Shown one piece after another: positions 1 to 8,153 of a stretch of DNA of 64,000 nt. The notes below the pieces were generated by a model. The model saw only the letters and a program-made list of their open reading frames with translations. It made no database searches and was not told where the DNA came from. Numbering within the stretch: position 1 is the stretch's first letter; every line of letters begins with the position of its first letter. A program made the translations under genes and the position numbers. Where the stretch lies: contig NZ_AP012326.1 in assembly GCF_001042595.1 (NCBI RefSeq), positions 1,178,001 through 1,242,000 of the forward strand, in the 5' to 3' direction. The stretch is from Bifidobacterium dentium JCM 1195 = DSM 20436 (GTDB lineage Bacteria; Actinomycetota; Actinomycetes; Actinomycetales; Bifidobacteriaceae).

Positions 1-209
1 CCATCCACGGTATTCTGCACCTGCTCGGATACGATCATGTGACCCCGGAGCAGGAACGTCAGATGTTCGGTCTGCAACGGCAACTGCTGCTGACGTTTTT
101 CGCACTCCGGCAGGGTGTCGGCGCACAGGCGACATTACCCGCCGGCGCATCGGATGCGCTTGCCGAATGGGACCGTGAGCATGGTTCCGGCCGGCAGATC
201 GCCAAATAG
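1..209 (+). CDS. ybeY: Endoribonuclease YbeY, C-terminal part (cut by window edge)
   Basis: The window opens inside a gene read in frame 3. The first residues give the YbeY zinc motif [11 protein letters not shown], followed by a short helix and a polar tail of about 50 residues ending at TAG. YbeY is a metal-dependent endoribonuclease that acts in 16S rRNA 3'-end maturation and ribosome quality control. The three histidines of the motif are the known metal ligands of the family. The order ybeY, CorC-type protein, era is common in actinobacteria and supports the call. Only about the last 69 codons are present, so the start and N-terminal domain cannot be judged. Confidence 0.93.
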   Translation, partial: IHGILHLLGYDHVTPEQERQMFGLQRQLLLTFFALRQGVGAQATLPAGASDALAEWDREHGSGRQIAK

Positions 210-241
210 CCCATGCAGGCATAGTGGGAGGAACGACAACC

Positions 242-1663
242 ATGGAAGGCATGACCATCGTCATCATCGCCGTGCTGATTATCGTGGCGTTGCTGCTGGT
301 ATGGCTGTCGCTGTCGATGGCGGCAACCGAAGGTGCGGTGGCGCGTGTAACCAGGGCCAGCCTGAACAATCTCATTCTTGAGATTCAGACGGACTCCGAA
401 ATCTCGCCATTCATCAGGGGCAAGAAGATCAAGCGCATCCATAAGGTGCAGCGACTGGTTTCCGATCGATACGCGACGGCAGGATCCTGCGCGTTCTTTC
501 GTATCACCTGCAATGTGCTCGACGGCGTGCTAGTGGCATGCATCGCGGTGATGTTCGATGCACCGTTGTGGTCCGAGCTGCTATGCGGATTCGTCTTCGC
601 GTTGATCGTGGCCGTGATTTCGTTGCTGGTGCGTCCGCGTAGCGCGGGAGCGTCCAAGCCTGTGGACATCATGCTGCAACATGCCAATGCGGTGTCGGTC
701 GCGACCATGCTGACGCCATTCGCCAAAATCGGAGGGCAGCAGGATTCCAAGCGCCGTAATGGCGACCTTTCCGACGATGAGGAGTTGGAGAAGATTCAGC
801 TCGAACAGGGACGTGCAACCATCGACCGCTTGGTCAAAGCGAACGATTTCGATCCAGAGGTTTCCGAAATGCTACGCAATGTGCTCATGCTCTCGGAAAC
901 CCTGACCCGCGAAATCATGGTGCCTCGCACCGATATGATCTGCGTCGAACGAGACGAGACATTGGAGAACATGCTGAAACTCTGTTCCCGTTCCGGTTTC
1001 TCCCGGGTGCCGGTCATCGGCGACGACGTCGATGACCTGGTAGGCATCGCCTATCTCAAGGATGCGGTACGGGCGACCGCCTTCAATCCGGCTGCGCTGT
1101 CCCGCGATGTGGAATCGATCGTACGCGATCCGATGCTGGTGCCGGAATCCAAGCCGGTCGACGATTTATTCCATCAGATGCAACGCACGCGTCAGCATGT
1201 GGCGGTCGTGGTGGACGAGTATGGCGGCATCGCCGGTTTGGTCACCATCGAAGACACCATCGAACAGATCGTGGGCGAGCTCGAAGACGAACATGACCGC
1301 ACCCAACATGCCGAACCCGAAAGACTGGGGGAGAAGAAGTGGAGCATGCCGGCCCGTACCACCATCGCCGATCTTGAGGAGATCTTCGAAATCGACATCG
1401 ATGAGGATGATGTCGACACGGTGTACGGCCTGTTGACCAAGCTGTTGGGACGCGTGCCGATCGTCGGCGCATCCGCGGTGACCCGTGGCCTGAGACTGAC
1501 TGCGGTGGACTCCGCCGGACGGCGTAAGAAGGTGTCCACCATTGTGGTGGAACCGGCGCACGTCGAGGGCGTGGACGAAACTGAACACCAGAACGAAGAA
1601 CCGAACGACGCTGCCGATCAGGCGTCGAGTAACGACAAGAATTCCAAGGACAAGCATGACTGA
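242..1663 (+). CDS. CorC/HlyC-family membrane protein with tandem CBS domains
   Basis: 473 residues. The N-terminus has hydrophobic segments at roughly 4-30 and 95-140, fitting a CNNM/DUF21-type membrane domain. Next come two CBS modules at about 225-345, with the typical text EIMVPRTD at the start and VVVDEYGGIAGLVTIED near the end. A CorC_HlyC transporter-associated domain follows at about 365-440, then an acidic, polar tail. The family is linked to magnesium or cobalt efflux; 'hemolysin' in old annotations is misleading. The start at 242 has GGGAGG about ten bases upstream; a GTG at 224 lies inside that ribosome site and is less likely. The gene runs into era with an 8-bp overlap, so the two are probably cotranscribed. 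The transported ion cannot be told from sequence. Confidence 0.88.
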   Translation: MEGMTIVIIAVLIIVALLLVWLSLSMAATEGAVARVTRASLNNLILEIQTDSEISPFIRGKKIKRIHKVQRLVSDRYATAGSCAFFRITCNVLDGVLVACIAVMFDAPLWSELLCGFVFALIVAVISLLVRPRSAGASKPVDIMLQHANAVSVATMLTPFAKIGGQQDSKRRNGDLSDDEELEKIQLEQGRATIDRLVKANDFDPEVSEMLRNVLMLSETLTREIMVPRTDMICVERDETLENMLKLCSRSGFSRVPVIGDDVDDLVGIAYLKDAVRATAFNPAALSRDVESIVRDPMLVPESKPVDDLFHQMQRTRQHVAVVVDEYGGIAGLVTIEDTIEQIVGELEDEHDRTQHAEPERLGEKKWSMPARTTIADLEEIFEIDIDEDDVDTVYGLLTKLLGRVPIVGASAVTRGLRLTAVDSAGRRKKVSTIVVEPAHVEGVDETEHQNEEPNDAADQASSNDKNSKDKHD

Positions 1664-2657
1664 CCCACACGATATGACCGACTCCACCTCCATCTCCGCG
1701 GATTCCGCAGCGCCTGTCCCATATCGTTCCGGATTCGTCGCCGTGGTCGGACGTCCGAATGTGGGCAAGTCCACGCTTATCAATGCATTGATCGGCACGC
1801 AGATCGCCATCGCGTCATCCCGTCCGGAAACCACGCGTAAGGCCATTCGAGGCATTCTCACCACCGATAACGCGCAGATCGTGCTGGTGGATACCCCTGG
1901 CATTCATCGACCCCGTACGCTGCTCGGCCAGCGTCTCAATGACGTGGTCGACGAGTCCCTGGCAGACGTGGATGCCATCGCGTTCCTGTTGCCGGGAGAT
2001 CAGGAGATCGGCCCCGGCGATAAGCGTATCCTCAGCCGACTGCGTTCCGAATTCGCGGCGAAGCGCGATGACGGCACGTTCAAGTGGAAGGTGCCTTTGA
2101 TCGCCATCGTCACCAAAATCGACGAGCTTTCTCGTGAAGGGCTGATCAACAAACTCATCGAAATCAACGAATTCGCTGATTTCACCGATATCGTGCCGGT
2201 CAGTGCGCTGAAACACGACAATCTGTCCGAAGTCAGGAACGTGCTTGTGGAGAACATGCCGGAAGGCCCACAGATGTACCCCGCCGAGCAGATTACCGAG
2301 GAACGTCCGGAAGACACCATCGCCGAACTGGTGCGTGGCGCGTTCCTTGAGGAGTTGGACGACGAGTTGCCGCATTCGCTGGCCGTGGTCGTGGATTCCA
2401 TCGAGTATCCGGAAGACAACGAGAGTGGCATGGCCTATGACGGCAAGGCGCAAGTGATCGTATCCATCTATGTGGAGCGTGATTCGCAGAAGCCGATCAT
2501 TATCGGCAAGGGTGCGGAGCATCTGGTACGTGTCAAGAAGAAGCTGCGCACTCCGGTCAACCGCATCGTCGGCCAGAAGGCCCGGCTTGACCTGCATGTC
2601 AAGGTCGCCAAGGGCTGGCAGTCGGATCCTAAGCAGCTCGAGAAGCTGGGCTTCTGA
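1656..2657 (+). CDS. era: GTPase Era
   Basis: 333 residues. Era is an essential GTPase that binds 16S rRNA and assists 30S assembly. G1 is GRPNVGKST at about residues 32-40, G3 is DTPG near 80, and G4 is TKID, a common variant of NKxD. The C-terminal part from about 220 is the KH RNA-binding domain, with the conserved stretch around IGKGAEHLVRVKKKLR. The ATG at 1656 overlaps the preceding gene and has AAGGA just upstream; a second ATG at 1674 is possible. The N-terminal extension of about 25 residues before the GTPase domain is low complexity (S, T, D rich). Function is certain; only the exact start is open. Confidence 0.96.
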   Translation: MTDPHDMTDSTSISADSAAPVPYRSGFVAVVGRPNVGKSTLINALIGTQIAIASSRPETTRKAIRGILTTDNAQIVLVDTPGIHRPRTLLGQRLNDVVDESLADVDAIAFLLPGDQEIGPGDKRILSRLRSEFAAKRDDGTFKWKVPLIAIVTKIDELSREGLINKLIEINEFADFTDIVPVSALKHDNLSEVRNVLVENMPEGPQMYPAEQITEERPEDTIAELVRGAFLEELDDELPHSLAVVVDSIEYPEDNESGMAYDGKAQVIVSIYVERDSQKPIIIGKGAEHLVRVKKKLRTPVNRIVGQKARLDLHVKVAKGWQSDPKQLEKLGF

Positions 2658-2700
2658 TCTGCTTCGTGGCGCTCGGATAACGTGTCGCCTACTACTGAAG

Positions 2701-2858
2701 AATGTCGTTTCGCGCGGGAAACATGGTGGTGGTCCGCACGAAACGACATTTTGCGATACGACAATGTCGTTCCGCCGCGATTCTTTTCATGTTTTTCGCG
2801 GCGGAACGACATTGCAGGGTGATCGTCATGTCGTGAAGGCATCCATCATGACGATCAC
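2701..2858. repeat. Three tandem stem-loops between convergent genes
   Basis: The 218-base gap between convergent era and the acyl-CoA ligase gene holds three inverted repeats in a row. Arms 2701-2717 and 2734-2750 are 17 bp with one mismatch and a 16-base loop. Arms 2762-2780 and 2796-2814 are a perfect 19 bp with a 15-base loop. Arms 2819-2830 and 2847-2858 are a perfect 12 bp with a 16-base loop. The first two share the outer sequence AATGTCGTTYCG. They may act as two-way terminators, but none is followed by a strong T run and the near-duplication of the first two suggests a repeat family. Confidence 0.8.
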
Positions 2859-2875
2859 AACATGATACGAAGTGA

Positions 2876-4912
2876 TCACTTCTTCTTGGTGTACATCTGC
2901 GTATTGAGCAGGGTGGAATAGCGCTTGATCACCTTCGGACGGATCACCTTCATGGAAGCGGTCATCAGACCGTTTTCCTGAGTGAACTCCTCCGGTAGGA
3001 TGATGAATTTACGCACGGATTCGGCGCGGGATACGCCCTCGTTGGCCTGGTCGACCCACTTCTGCACTTCAGCACGTACCGCCGCATTGTTCGCGGCTTC
3101 CTCAAGCGGCATGTCGCGGTTGAGCCCCTTGCTTTCCAGCCACGGACGAAGCGACTCCTCATCCAGCGTGATCAGTGCGGAGATGAAGGGGCGCTTGTCG
3201 CCAAGCACCAACGCCTGCGACACGAACTCACAACGCTGAATGACCTCTTCGATCGGGCCGGGGGAGACGTTCTTACCGCCTGCAGTGATGATCAGGTCCT
3301 TCTTACGACCGATGATATACAGGAAACCATCATCATCGATGCGGCCAAGGTCGCCCGTGGCGTACCAGCCGTCTTCGACGAAGGAATCCTCGGAAGCCTC
3401 CTCGTTCTTGTGGTAGCGCGGGAACACGGCGGTGCCTCTGACCTGAATCTCGTCGTCTTCGGCGATACGCAACTCAAAGCCGGGGAACGCGATGCCGACG
3501 GAGCCTTGATGGTACGGTACACCCACCGGATTGAAAGCGCATGGCGCGGTGGTCTCGGTCAGACCATAACCCTCATATACCGGCACGTTTGCGCCGCGGA
3601 AGAACGCCATCAGTTCCGGATCAAGCGGAGCGCCGCCGGCTACGATCCACTTGGCGCGGCCGCCGAGCACTTCGCGCAGCGAGGCATAGACCATCGGGTC
3701 GAACGCCGCTCGACGTGCCTTGGCCAACGCTCCGGCCTTGCCCTTGGCGCTGACTTCCTTCATATAGTTCTGCGCGGCGACCACGGCCGCGGCGAACGCC
3801 ACGCCCTTGGCACCGTGACCGGCTTTCTGGGATGCGGCGTTATACACCTTCTCCAATACACGCGGAACCACGATCATCACGGTCGGCTTGGCCACCTGCA
3901 GGTCGGTGATCAGCGTCTTGATGCCCTGCGCGATGTAGATGTGCAGCTGGCTGGCCACGCAAATGTAGTTGATGGCACGTGCGAAGGAGTGCGCCTGCGG
4001 CAGGAACAGCAACACGGTGTGCCTGCTGTTGCGCAAGAGGTCGGGCATGTATTCCGGCAGGTTCAATGCGGTGGTGCAGTAGTGCTCGTGCGTCATCTCC
4101 ACGCCCTTGGGGGCCGCCGTGGAACCGGAAGTATATACGATGGAACACAGATCGGTCTTGTGAACGGAATCAATGCGTTCGTCAAGTTCTTCGTCGCTTA
4201 CGACGGAACCGTATGCCTTGATCTCATCCAGGCCACCGTTTTCGAAACATACGATATGCTCCAGCGTCGGGCACTCATCTTCCGCACCATCGGCCTTGTC
4301 GCGCATGTCCTTGGTCTCGACAACCAGCAGACGGGCATCGGAATTGTTTACGATGTTACGAATTTGCTCGGCGGAATCGGTATCGTAGATGGTCGCCAGC
4401 ACGCCGCCGCAGGCCATGACCGCCGCGTCGAAGATATCCCACTGATATGAGGTGCGGCACATGAACGCCACACCGTCGCCTTTCCGCAGGCCGTAGTGCA
4501 GCAGACCCTTTGCGGTTTCGCGGATTTCGGCAAGGACCTCGTTGCCGGTCTTGGTGATCCACTCGCCGTTCTCCTTATAGGTATAGAGAGGCTCGTCACC
4601 CATGCGTTCGGCGCGATCCGCGTAGATGTCGTAGATGGACATGCCATCATCCAACGGCGGGTTGCCTTCCGTTTTCGTGGTCAGCAGGCCCGTTTCGGGG
4701 TCAAGGAAGGTCGTTGACAGGAAATTCTGCCCCCATTGCGCGGTATGAGGCAGATCGATATGGTCGTCGGTCGAGACGAGGGTGTCGGGATCGTTGTAAT
4801 CGGGGGTGTTGCCGGAGTCGTCGCTGACCGGATGGACGAAATCACCTCCCAGACGCAACGCCTTCTGCGTGAGATTGGCGGCTTGCTTGCTTAACGAGGT
4901 GATGACAGACAC
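2876..4912 (-). CDS. fadD: Long-chain fatty acid--CoA ligase (AMP-forming)
   Basis: 678 residues. The product activates fatty acids to acyl-CoA through an acyl-adenylate. The AMP-binding P-loop YTSGSTAAPKG sits at about 258-268, the adenylate motif YEGYGLTETTAP at about 445, and the hinge motif TGDLGRIDDDGFLYIIGRKKD at about 540-560, with the catalytic lysine region near GGKNVSPGPIE. Length fits ACSL-like bacterial enzymes. The longest frame begins at 4987, but the GTG at 4912 has AAGGAG six bases upstream and is preferred. It is divergent from the transhydrogenase operon, and a palindrome resembling a TetR-type lipid regulator site lies between them. In an organism without beta-oxidation, a role in recycling or incorporating external fatty acids is likely (inference). 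Confidence 0.92.
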   Translation of the reverse strand: MSVITSLSKQAANLTQKALRLGGDFVHPVSDDSGNTPDYNDPDTLVSTDDHIDLPHTAQWGQNFLSTTFLDPETGLLTTKTEGNPPLDDGMSIYDIYADRAERMGDEPLYTYKENGEWITKTGNEVLAEIRETAKGLLHYGLRKGDGVAFMCRTSYQWDIFDAAVMACGGVLATIYDTDSAEQIRNIVNNSDARLLVVETKDMRDKADGAEDECPTLEHIVCFENGGLDEIKAYGSVVSDEELDERIDSVHKTDLCSIVYTSGSTAAPKGVEMTHEHYCTTALNLPEYMPDLLRNSRHTVLLFLPQAHSFARAINYICVASQLHIYIAQGIKTLITDLQVAKPTVMIVVPRVLEKVYNAASQKAGHGAKGVAFAAAVVAAQNYMKEVSAKGKAGALAKARRAAFDPMVYASLREVLGGRAKWIVAGGAPLDPELMAFFRGANVPVYEGYGLTETTAPCAFNPVGVPYHQGSVGIAFPGFELRIAEDDEIQVRGTAVFPRYHKNEEASEDSFVEDGWYATGDLGRIDDDGFLYIIGRKKDLIITAGGKNVSPGPIEEVIQRCEFVSQALVLGDKRPFISALITLDEESLRPWLESKGLNRDMPLEEAANNAAVRAEVQKWVDQANEGVSRAESVRKFIILPEEFTQENGLMTASMKVIRPKVIKRYSTLLNTQMYTKKK

Positions 4913-4991
4913 GTAACGCTCCTTGGCCCTACTTACAATATATGACTTGGTATCTGTGTAGGAATGATAATCCCTCAACCGCGACACGTCA

Positions 4992-5106
4992 CCTTACGGT
5001 AGCGTAAGGAAGTGTTATGATTGCGTCGTTTTGGGCCATATCCGACAGATGCCTCATATTCGACAGATGAAATTTCGCTCCGGGATAGGTGTGACCTACG
5101 TTACAC
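4992..5106. promoter_or_regulatory. Divergent control region between fadD and pntA
   Basis: The 247-base gap has three ordered elements. CCTTACGGTAGCGTAAGG at 4992-5009 is a 7-bp inverted repeat with a 4-base centre, close to the fadD start. CATATCCGACAGATG at 5037-5051 and CATATTCGACAGATG at 5055-5069 are direct repeats with an 18-bp period. GTGTGACCTACGTTACAC at 5089-5106 is an imperfect palindrome nearer pntA. These look like regulator sites; which regulator binds is unknown and none is encoded next door. Confidence 0.55.
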
Positions 5107-5159
5107 TGTTGCGCTGTATCTGTTCAATAGATTTCTTTAACGAGGAAGAAAGGGCACCT

Positions 5160-6305
5160 ATGGCTGAAACACCAGAAGCCACCGTGGCCTTCGGAGTGCT
5201 CAACGAGACCTCCGAACACGAGTCCCGTGTTGCTCTGACACCGGATATCGTAACAAGATTGCGTAAGGCAGGCGTTACATGCCTGATCGAATCCGGTGCG
5301 GGAGCCGCATCGCATTACGTTGATGCGGATTATGTCAAGGCCGGGGCACAGGTCGTCTCCGCCGCCGACGTGATTGCACGCGCCGATGTGCTCGGTTTTG
5401 TCGATCGCCCAAGCAATGAGCTGCTGAGCCGCGTGAAGAGGGGCACGTGGGTCATCGGCATGCTCGGATCGTTCACCGACGCCGATTACGTGGCCGCACT
5501 TGACAACGCCGGCCTGGTCGGCGTCGCCATGGAAAAGCTGCCGCGTCAGCTGAGTTCGGCTCAGTCCATGGACGAGATGACCTCGCAGAACTCCGTGATG
5601 GGCTACAAGGCCGCCATCGTCGCCGCCGACGCGTACGGCTCCTTCCTGCCGATGATGACCACCGCCGCCGGCACCATACGACCGGCCAAGGTACTCGTCC
5701 TGGGTGCCGGCATCGCCGGACTGCAGGCCATTGGCACCGCCAAGCGTCTTGGCGCGGTCGTGACCGCGTATGACGTCCGTCCGGCTTCCAAGGGTGAAGT
5801 CGAATCGCTGGGCGCTAAATTCCTGGATCTTGGTCTTGATTTCTCCAAGGGGCAGGGCGAAGGCGGCTACGCCCGTGCGCTGAGCGCCGAGGAGCAGGCC
5901 CAGCAGCAGGCCGCCGTCGACCAGAAGGCCGCCGGATTCGATATCGTCATCACCACGGCCAAGGTTCCGGGACGTAAGCCTCCGGTCCTGCTGACCCGCG
6001 CCGGTGTGGCGGGTCTGCACCGCGGTGCCGTGATCGTCGATTGTGCCGCCAGCGATCTGGGCGGCAATGTCGAGGGTTCGGCCGTCGGCACCCAGGTGAC
6101 CGAAGGCGGCGTGACCATCATCGGTGCGCCATATCTGGCAAGTGGCGTGGCCACCACCGCATCCAACCTGCTGAGCCGCAATGTGGCCGACGTGCTCGCG
6201 CACTTCGTACGTGATGGCAGGCTCGTCATCGATCTCAATGAGGAACTTGACAATGCCATGGTCGTCGCCGGCCGCGGCGAAGAAGCCAAGAAGGAAGAAG
6301 AGTAA
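5160..6305 (+). CDS. pntA: NAD(P) transhydrogenase subunit alpha part 1 (NAD-binding)
   Basis: 381 residues. This is the cytosolic domain I of the proton-translocating transhydrogenase, which moves hydride between NAD(H) and NADP(H) and couples this to proton flow. The alanine dehydrogenase/PNT N-terminal domain covers about 10-150, with the RQLSSAQSMDEMTSQNSVMG loop near 125-145. The Rossmann motif GAGIAGLQAIGTAKRLGA is at about 180-198. The split alpha subunit is normal in many actinobacteria and is not a truncation. The ATG at 5160 has GAGGAAGAAAGG upstream; a longer open frame from 5031 crosses the regulatory repeats and has no ribosome site. The first of three tightly spaced genes. Confidence 0.95.
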   Translation: MAETPEATVAFGVLNETSEHESRVALTPDIVTRLRKAGVTCLIESGAGAASHYVDADYVKAGAQVVSAADVIARADVLGFVDRPSNELLSRVKRGTWVIGMLGSFTDADYVAALDNAGLVGVAMEKLPRQLSSAQSMDEMTSQNSVMGYKAAIVAADAYGSFLPMMTTAAGTIRPAKVLVLGAGIAGLQAIGTAKRLGAVVTAYDVRPASKGEVESLGAKFLDLGLDFSKGQGEGGYARALSAEEQAQQQAAVDQKAAGFDIVITTAKVPGRKPPVLLTRAGVAGLHRGAVIVDCAASDLGGNVEGSAVGTQVTEGGVTIIGAPYLASGVATTASNLLSRNVADVLAHFVRDGRLVIDLNEELDNAMVVAGRGEEAKKEEE

Positions 6306-6314
6306 GGAAGAACG

Positions 6315-6620
6315 ATGGATATCGTCGTTGCAATCACGCTGTTCGTCCTCGCGCTGCTCATCGGCGTAGAGGTCATCGGCAAGGTACCTGCCACCTTGCA
6401 CACCCCGCTCATGTCGGGCGCCAACTCCATCCATGGCATTGTCATTGCCGGCGTCGTCATCGTCGCCGCGCATGCCACCAGTCCGCTCGCCTGGGTATTC
6501 ATCTTCCTAGCCGCCGTGCTGGGCACCATGAACGTCGTAGGCGGTTACGTGGTCACCGACCGCATGCTGGAGATGTTCAAGTCCGATAAGGGCAAGAAGA
6601 AGGAAGAGGAGGCCAAATAA
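6315..6620 (+). CDS. pntAB: NAD(P) transhydrogenase subunit alpha part 2 (membrane)
   Basis: 101 residues, three to four hydrophobic segments at about 3-22, 35-55 and 57-78, and a charged lysine/glutamate-rich C-terminus. This is the short membrane part of the alpha subunit, which with PntB forms the proton channel (domain II). It starts nine bases after pntA with AAGGAAG upstream, and its TAA directly abuts the ATG of pntB, so translation is probably coupled. The length is typical for the separate PntAB polypeptide. Confidence 0.94.
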   Translation: MDIVVAITLFVLALLIGVEVIGKVPATLHTPLMSGANSIHGIVIAGVVIVAAHATSPLAWVFIFLAAVLGTMNVVGGYVVTDRMLEMFKSDKGKKKEEEAK

Positions 6621-8063
6621 ATGGGTACTCTGGCCGAAATGCTGAGCACTCCGCTCGGTGTCGTCGAATGGTTCGTCTACCTGCTGGCCGCCGTGATGTT
6701 TGTCATCGGTCTGCATCTGATGAATTCCCCGAAGACCGCTCGCAAGGGCAACATGGTCTCCGCGATCGGCATGGCCATGGCTGTCGTCATGGCGTTCATC
6801 GTGCTGTTCGCGGGTGAGGTCTCCAACGGATTCAAGCACTCCGTGGCCGTAGTCGTGCTGATCGTAGGCATTGTCATCGGTGCCGTCGCCGGCGTGGTCT
6901 CCGCAAAGAAAGTGCAGATGACCGACATGCCGCAGCTGGTCTCCGTGTTCAATACCGTAGGCGGTGGCGCCGCGGCGCTCGTGGCGTTGAACGACATCCT
7001 GACCTCCGATGGCGCTCCGTCCCTCGTGGTGCTGATCACCGCAGGTCTGGGCATCGTCATCGGTTCCGTCACGTTCTCCGGCTCTCTTATCGCAGCCGGC
7101 AAGCTGCAGGGCATCAAGTTCATCAAGAAGCTCACCCTGCCGGGCAAGAGCGTCTGGAACGTCGTGTTCATCATCCTGACCGTCGCCTCCTTCGTAATGC
7201 TGTGCGTGCAGCCGGAACAGCGTCTGCTGTGGTCGATTCTCGCCACCGTGTTCGCTCTGTGCTACGGCCTCGTCTTCGTCATCCCGATCGGTGGCGCCGA
7301 TATGCCGGTCGTCATCTCCGTGCTCAATGCATGCACCGGTACCGCAGTGGCCATGTCCGGCCTTGCCATCAACAACATCGCCCTGATCGTGGCCGGCGCC
7401 CTCGTCGGCGCGGCCGGCGTGACCTTGTCCATCGCCATGTCCAAGGCCATGAACCGTCCGTTGCTGTCCGTGCTGGCCGGCGGTTTCGGCGGATCCAGCT
7501 CCGTCGCCGCAGGCGAAGGTCCGGAGGGCACCATGAAGGAGACTTCCGCCGATGATCTTGCCGTGCAGCTGGTCTATGCCGAGAAGGTCATCTTCGTGCC
7601 GGGCTTCGGTCTGGCCCAGGCTCAGGCGCAGCGCGAGCTCGCCGATCTTGGCGTCCTCCTCAAGGACCATGGCGTCGAGGTCTCCTATGCCATCCACCCG
7701 GTGGCTGGCCGTATGCCCGGTCATATGAACGTGCTGCTCGCCGAAGCCAACGTGCCGTACGAGGAGCTCGTCGATCTGGATGACATCAATCCGCAGTTCC
7801 CGCAGGCCAATGTCGCCCTTGTCGTCGGCGCCAACGATGTGACCAATCCGGCCGCCCGCAAGCCGGGCACCCCGGTCTCCGGCATGCCGATCCTCGACGT
7901 GGACAAGGCGCAGAACGTGGTGGTCATGAAGCGTGGCCGTGGCACCGGTTACGCCGGCATTCAGAACGAGTTGTATTTCGAAGACAACACGCAGATGCTG
8001 TTCGGCGACGCCAAGGCGAGCCTGCAGGCCGTCATCGCTGCCGTCAAGGAACTGATCAACTAG
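6621..8063 (+). CDS. pntB: NAD(P) transhydrogenase subunit beta
   Basis: 480 residues. The first 275 or so form about eight or nine membrane helices, with the HLMNSPKTARKGN loop near 30-45 typical of PntB. The C-terminal 180 residues are the NADP(H)-binding domain III, with the fingerprint GFGLAQAQAQ near 330, the segment AGRMPGHMNVLLAEA and the end motif VVMKRGRGTGYAGIQN. The gene completes a transhydrogenase that can supply NADPH for biosynthesis in an organism that makes little of it by the oxidative pentose route. No gap separates it from pntAB. A perfect 30-base palindromic terminator follows. Confidence 0.95.
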   Translation: MGTLAEMLSTPLGVVEWFVYLLAAVMFVIGLHLMNSPKTARKGNMVSAIGMAMAVVMAFIVLFAGEVSNGFKHSVAVVVLIVGIVIGAVAGVVSAKKVQMTDMPQLVSVFNTVGGGAAALVALNDILTSDGAPSLVVLITAGLGIVIGSVTFSGSLIAAGKLQGIKFIKKLTLPGKSVWNVVFIILTVASFVMLCVQPEQRLLWSILATVFALCYGLVFVIPIGGADMPVVISVLNACTGTAVAMSGLAINNIALIVAGALVGAAGVTLSIAMSKAMNRPLLSVLAGGFGGSSSVAAGEGPEGTMKETSADDLAVQLVYAEKVIFVPGFGLAQAQAQRELADLGVLLKDHGVEVSYAIHPVAGRMPGHMNVLLAEANVPYEELVDLDDINPQFPQANVALVVGANDVTNPAARKPGTPVSGMPILDVDKAQNVVVMKRGRGTGYAGIQNELYFEDNTQMLFGDAKASLQAVIAAVKELIN

Positions 8064-8110
8064 CATCATAACGAAGCGTTATCCGCTTGGGGATGCATAT
8101 GCCGATCATG

Positions 8111-8140
8111 CAAGGTCCTCCCCCTAGGGGGAGGACCTTG
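8111..8140. terminator. Perfect palindrome after pntB
   Basis: Thirty bases read the same on both strands, centred on CCCCCTAGGGGG, giving a 13-bp stem with a four-base turn. It lies between convergent pntB and the MFS gene and is followed by a short T-rich stretch (TTGTTGT), so it can stop transcription from both sides. Confidence 0.85.
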
Positions 8141-8153
8141 TTGTATCTGGGGG

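Noticed and set aside
5124..6473. 449-codon open frame on the minus strand over pntA
   Set aside because: It is the shadow of pntA; its translation is low complexity (rich in G, H, D and R) and has no ribosome site or domain.
5160..6620. Split of the transhydrogenase alpha subunit as a frameshift or pseudogene
   Set aside because: Separate NAD-binding and membrane polypeptides are normal in many bacteria, and each has its own ribosome site.
6507..8069. 520-codon minus-strand frame over pntB
   Set aside because: A GC-driven shadow frame with an unnatural G, H, D-rich composition; pntB has full family identity.
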